From 3107 sp001483205 (lineage in GTDB: Bacteria; Pseudomonadota; Alphaproteobacteria; Rhodobacterales; Rhodobacteraceae), in the NCBI GenBank assembly GCA_964291375.2, contig OZ219809.1, positions 1,488,001 through 1,552,000 on the forward strand: DNA of 64,000 bases, in the 5' to 3' direction. A program made the translations under genes and the position numbers. A model generated the notes under the pieces. That model saw only the letters and a program-made list of their open reading frames with translations. It was not told the origin of the DNA and did not search any database. This document shows positions 59,804-64,000 of this stretch, piece by piece. The stretch's first letter is position 1. Each line of letters opens with the position of its first letter.

Positions 59804-60012
59804 AAACCTCTGTATAATGGCGTATAGGTGGCTAACCTGTCCCGCCCGGCGGAACGCCGGGCAGCGCCTGCCTGCCCCCCGGCAGGCGCTATTAACGCTT
59901 CAACCTATTGGAGCGTATGGATTTTATGGAAAGAGCATCGCCAATGTGAACTGTCGGAAAATGCGCCTGCTCAGGCAGGCGGCTGCCCGGCTCGGCCAAT
60001 ATGCACAGGTCT
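59804..60012 (-). mobile_element. MITE-like element E7 with 5-bp direct repeats TATGA
   Basis: Ends AAACCTCTGTATAATGGCG and CGGCCAATATGCACAGGTCT. Flanked by TATGA at about 59799-59803 and TATGA at 60013-60017, a target-site duplication that includes the rsmD ATG. The interior is E5/E6 in reverse orientation (GCCTGCCTGCCCCCCGGCAGGC, GCGTTATTAACGC-like, GCATCGCCAAT, GCGCCTGCTCAGGCAGGCGG). Confidence 0.85.
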
Positions 60013-60013
60013 T

Positions 60014-60592
60014 ATGAGGATCATTGCGGGCGTTCATCGGGGGCGGGCGCTGGCCTCTGTCGGCACGGGCGATGCGGGAGCGCATCTGCGCCCGACCACG
60101 GACCGGGTGCGCGAAAACCTGTTCAACATGCTGACCGGCGGGCGGTTCGGCGATCCGGTGCGGAATGCGCGGGTTCTGGACCTGTTTGCGGGCACCGGCG
60201 CGTTGGGGCTGGAGGCCCTCAGCCGGGGCGCGGCCCGTGTCACCTTTGTCGATAGCGGGCGCAAAGCGCAGAGCCTGATCCGAGAGAATATCGCCCGGCT
60301 GGGGGTGTGGGGGGAAACGCACCTGATGGCCTGCGATGCGCGGCGACTGCCGGATAATCCGGGGCAACCGTTTGATCTGGTTTTTCTTGACCCGCCCTAT
60401 GGCCGGGGGCTGGGGCAGGCGACGCTGAGGGCGGCGGTCTCGGGCGGATGGGTCGCGGCGGACGCGCTGGTGGTGTGGGAGGAAAACGCGCCACAGGACG
60501 CGCCGCCGGATTTCCGCTCAATGGAGCGGCGGCGATACGGGGAGACGTGGATAACGGTGCTGAGGCAGGCCGGGGGTGATGGCTTGCCCTGA
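60014..60592 (+). CDS. rsmD: 16S rRNA (guanine966-N2)-methyltransferase RsmD
   Basis: Methylates G966 of 16S rRNA. RIIAGVHRGRAL start, RPTTDRVRENLFNML (about residues 28-42), SAM-binding VLDLFAGTGALGLEALSRGA (about 54-73), FVDSGRKAQSLIRENI and the catalytic LVFLDPPYGRG. 192 aa. The ATG at 60014 sits in the 5-bp duplication beside the MITE; the element end CAGGTCTT now stands where the ribosome site should be, while the original GAGGAG site is left 215 bases upstream. Confidence 0.94.
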   Translation: MRIIAGVHRGRALASVGTGDAGAHLRPTTDRVRENLFNMLTGGRFGDPVRNARVLDLFAGTGALGLEALSRGAARVTFVDSGRKAQSLIRENIARLGVWGETHLMACDARRLPDNPGQPFDLVFLDPPYGRGLGQATLRAAVSGGWVAADALVVWEENAPQDAPPDFRSMERRRYGETWITVLRQAGGDGLP

Positions 60593-61110
60593 CCGGGGGG
60601 GATGGATTGGCCACTGACGCGCCAATAGGTCAGAGGTATTGCCCTTATCCGCGGATAAGCCGCACCCCGTGCCGGGACAGATGCGAGAACGGTCCGAAAG
60701 GCCGCGCCCGGCCCGCTCGGGGGGGCGCGAACGCGCCGCCCCGTGGGGGGGCGGGTCGGCGCGGCCCGGTCTTGCGACCGGGCGGGACGGATTGGCCGCC
60801 GATGCGCCAATATGTCAGAGGTTTTGACCTTATCCGCGGATAAGGTCCGCCCCCCGTGCCGGGACAGGCGCGCAAACAATCCGAAGGGCAGCGTCCGGCG
60901 TTCCGCCGGGCGGGACGGTTTGGTAGTCGACGTGCCAATATGCAGAGGTCTTGCATAAGGGTGTATCGCCCCCCAAATGCCCCGCCCGGTCTCAAGACCG
61001 GGCCGCGCCGCGTCACCCCTCAATGGGGTGGCGTGGCGCGCGCCCCCTCGCAGGGCAGGACGCTTCCCCCACCTCTTTCCCGGAATACCCGCGCAGCGCC
61101 ACCCCCGGCC
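60593..61110. repeat. Mosaic of repeat modules in the convergent rsmD-rpoD gap
   Basis: The 518-bp gap has no gene. It contains two units in tandem, each with a MITE terminus followed by the palindrome: CAATAGGTCAGAGGTATTGCC plus TTATCCGCGGATAA (60645-60658), and CAATATGTCAGAGGTTTTGACC plus TTATCCGCGGATAA (60830-60843). Each palindrome is followed by CCCCGTGCCGGGACAG. A third terminus (CAATATGCAGAGGTCT, near 60937-60953), a GCCCGGTCTC-AAGACCGGGC hairpin and an R2-like CCCTCAATGGGGTGGCG block complete it. Confidence 0.75.
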
Positions 61111-63111
<2,001 letters not shown>

Positions 63112-63226
63112 TCGGTGCTCCTCGCGGGTGGGCGCTGATTCGGCGTTGCCGGAATCAACTATGCGAATCAATGATTCGCAACCTGTTTACGCAGCTTTAC
63201 CGGCAAGACCGGCCCGGCCTTCAGCC

Positions 63227-64000
63227 TTACCCGCGCCGGTTTTTGGTAAATGTTATCCGGTTCAGCAGCCCGTCCAGCCTTTCGCGCTCTTCCCGGTCCA
63301 TCGCCGCACCGTTGTCGCCGTAATCATAGACGACCTCATCCTTGGCCTCGCAGCGTTCCGCCCGGTTGCGCGCCTCTGCCGCCTGGCTGAGCCGCCATGT
63401 CAACCCCTCATCAACAACGCCGGAAATATCCTGAGCCGCTTCGTCAACCTCTCTGCTCACCCCGCGCCGGGTTTTCAGCTTGGCCAGTTCTTCCTCAACA
63501 CAGAGCGCCGCCATCTCGGTATCGCCGCTGGCGCGCACCGTCGGGGCAAGCATGACATGGCCCGCAGCGAACAGGTTTTCAAGGGTCTGGCTGCCCAGGT
63601 CTTCCTCGATTTTCGCCCGCACCTCATCCGGGGCGGCCTGCATATGCCGCAGCAAGGCGTCGCGCAGTGCCATATGATCGCGGGAACCCGGCTCAAACCG
63701 TTCCAGATCGGTTTCAAAACGTTCGATGATTTGCGGGTGCAGGACAAGCGTTGCCAGAATGACCGCTTCGCGCAGGTGTTCGTCGGCACGGGCACCAGAG
63801 GCAAGAACCGATGACCGGGTTTCCGGCAGGGGCACCGCCGGGGCCGCACCAAAGCGGGGGGGCCGCCCCCCTGCCCGGCCCTTCGGTGGCCTCTGCCCCC
63901 CGAACAGCTCCCACCGCAGGCGTTTGATCTCTTCACCATAGTGACCACGGACAGAGGTATCGGGGATGCGCCCGATGGCGGCGCGCAGGGCCTTGTCCAG
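63227..64000 (-). CDS. dnaG: DNA primase DnaG, C-terminal part (5' end outside window)
   Basis: Only the last 257 or so residues are inside; the frame is open from the right edge. It shows the end of the TOPRIM/linker (LDKALRAAIGRIPDTSVRGHYGEEIKRLRWELFGG), a basic disordered linker, and the helicase-binding domain (EAVILATLVLHPQIIERFETDLERFEPGSRDHMALRDALLRHM ... ERERLDGLLNRITFTKNRRG). The catalytic domain is beyond the window. It precedes rpoD by 115 bases. Confidence 0.9.
   Translation of the reverse strand: MDKALRAAIGRIPDTSVRGHYGEEIKRLRWELFGGQRPPKGRAGGRPPRFGAAPAVPLPETRSSVLASGARADEHLREAVILATLVLHPQIIERFETDLERFEPGSRDHMALRDALLRHMQAAPDEVRAKIEEDLGSQTLENLFAAGHVMLAPTVRASGDTEMAALCVEEELAKLKTRRGVSREVDEAAQDISGVVDEGLTWRLSQAAEARNRAERCEAKDEVVYDYGDNGAAMDREERERLDGLLNRITFTKNRRG

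Overview
The window is 64 kb of GC-rich (mostly 60-70%) chromosomal DNA. It looks like an alphaproteobacterium of the Rhodobacterales / Paracoccaceae type. The evidence is a CcrM-type methyltransferase beside RNase HII, a CarD regulator next to a 7Fe ferredoxin and an Suv3-like helicase, a carnitine dehydrogenase-thioesterase fusion, an alphaproteobacterial RpoD next to DnaG, and dense ATGA-overlap operons. No rRNA, tRNA, CRISPR array, prophage or complete insertion sequence was seen. Species cannot be named from the sequence alone.

Layout. 1-2086: RND efflux permease (cut by the window edge) and its adaptor. 2271-6177: YfgM-like protein, BamB-like lipoprotein and the GTPase Der; the first and last each need a one-base frame change. 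6239-9699: carnitine dehydrogenase fusion, CcrM, RNase HII. 9952-12131: cobT (frame change) and cobS. 12350-18293: CarD, FdxA, helicase, TPR protein, SCP2 protein, alpha/beta hydrolase. 18421-24172: PepF-type peptidase, two small phage-like genes (one DUF2335), deoD, an isolated sdhB preceded by a lone vapD, hisE and hisF. 24380-27988: two tandem TadG-like von Willebrand genes. 28213-30354: pcm, surE, SDR. 30495-35548: a PhnCDE-type ABC importer, a di-heme peroxidase and a divergent MntR regulator. 35623-39134: panB, panC, coiled-coil protein, glycerate kinase. 39254-44738: peptide-type ABC importer. 45146-49260: broken DUF3800 gene, lytic transglycosylase, ssb, aroB, aroK. 49392-52359: small membrane protein, exported helical-repeat protein, xerD. 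52651-54010: mlaC and mlaA. 54316-60592: ridA, glycerophosphodiesterase, FemAB-like protein, phhB, mscS, peroxiredoxin, ferredoxin reductase, rsmD. 61111-64000: rpoD and dnaG (cut by the edge).

The most unusual content is between the genes. A family of short MITE-like elements (about 70-240 bp) with terminal inverted repeats close to AGACCTCTGCATAATGGC occupies many intergenic gaps. Two copies are flanked by perfect 5-bp direct repeats (CATCA, TATGA). A second motif, the palindrome TTATCCGCGGATAA, occurs as a 15-copy array with a 23-25 bp period between the convergent genes ssb and aroB, and as one or two copies in three other gaps. All four of these loci lie between convergent genes. A third component is a pair of LacI-operator-like palindromes inside two of the elements.

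The best candidate for an undescribed gene system is the MntR / di-heme peroxidase / PhnD-C-E cluster. Removing one MITE and its 5-bp duplication rebuilds a TGATG stop-start overlap between the peroxidase and phnD. The four genes were therefore probably one translationally coupled operon, transcribed from a promoter that carries a 14-5-14 bp inverted repeat facing mntR.
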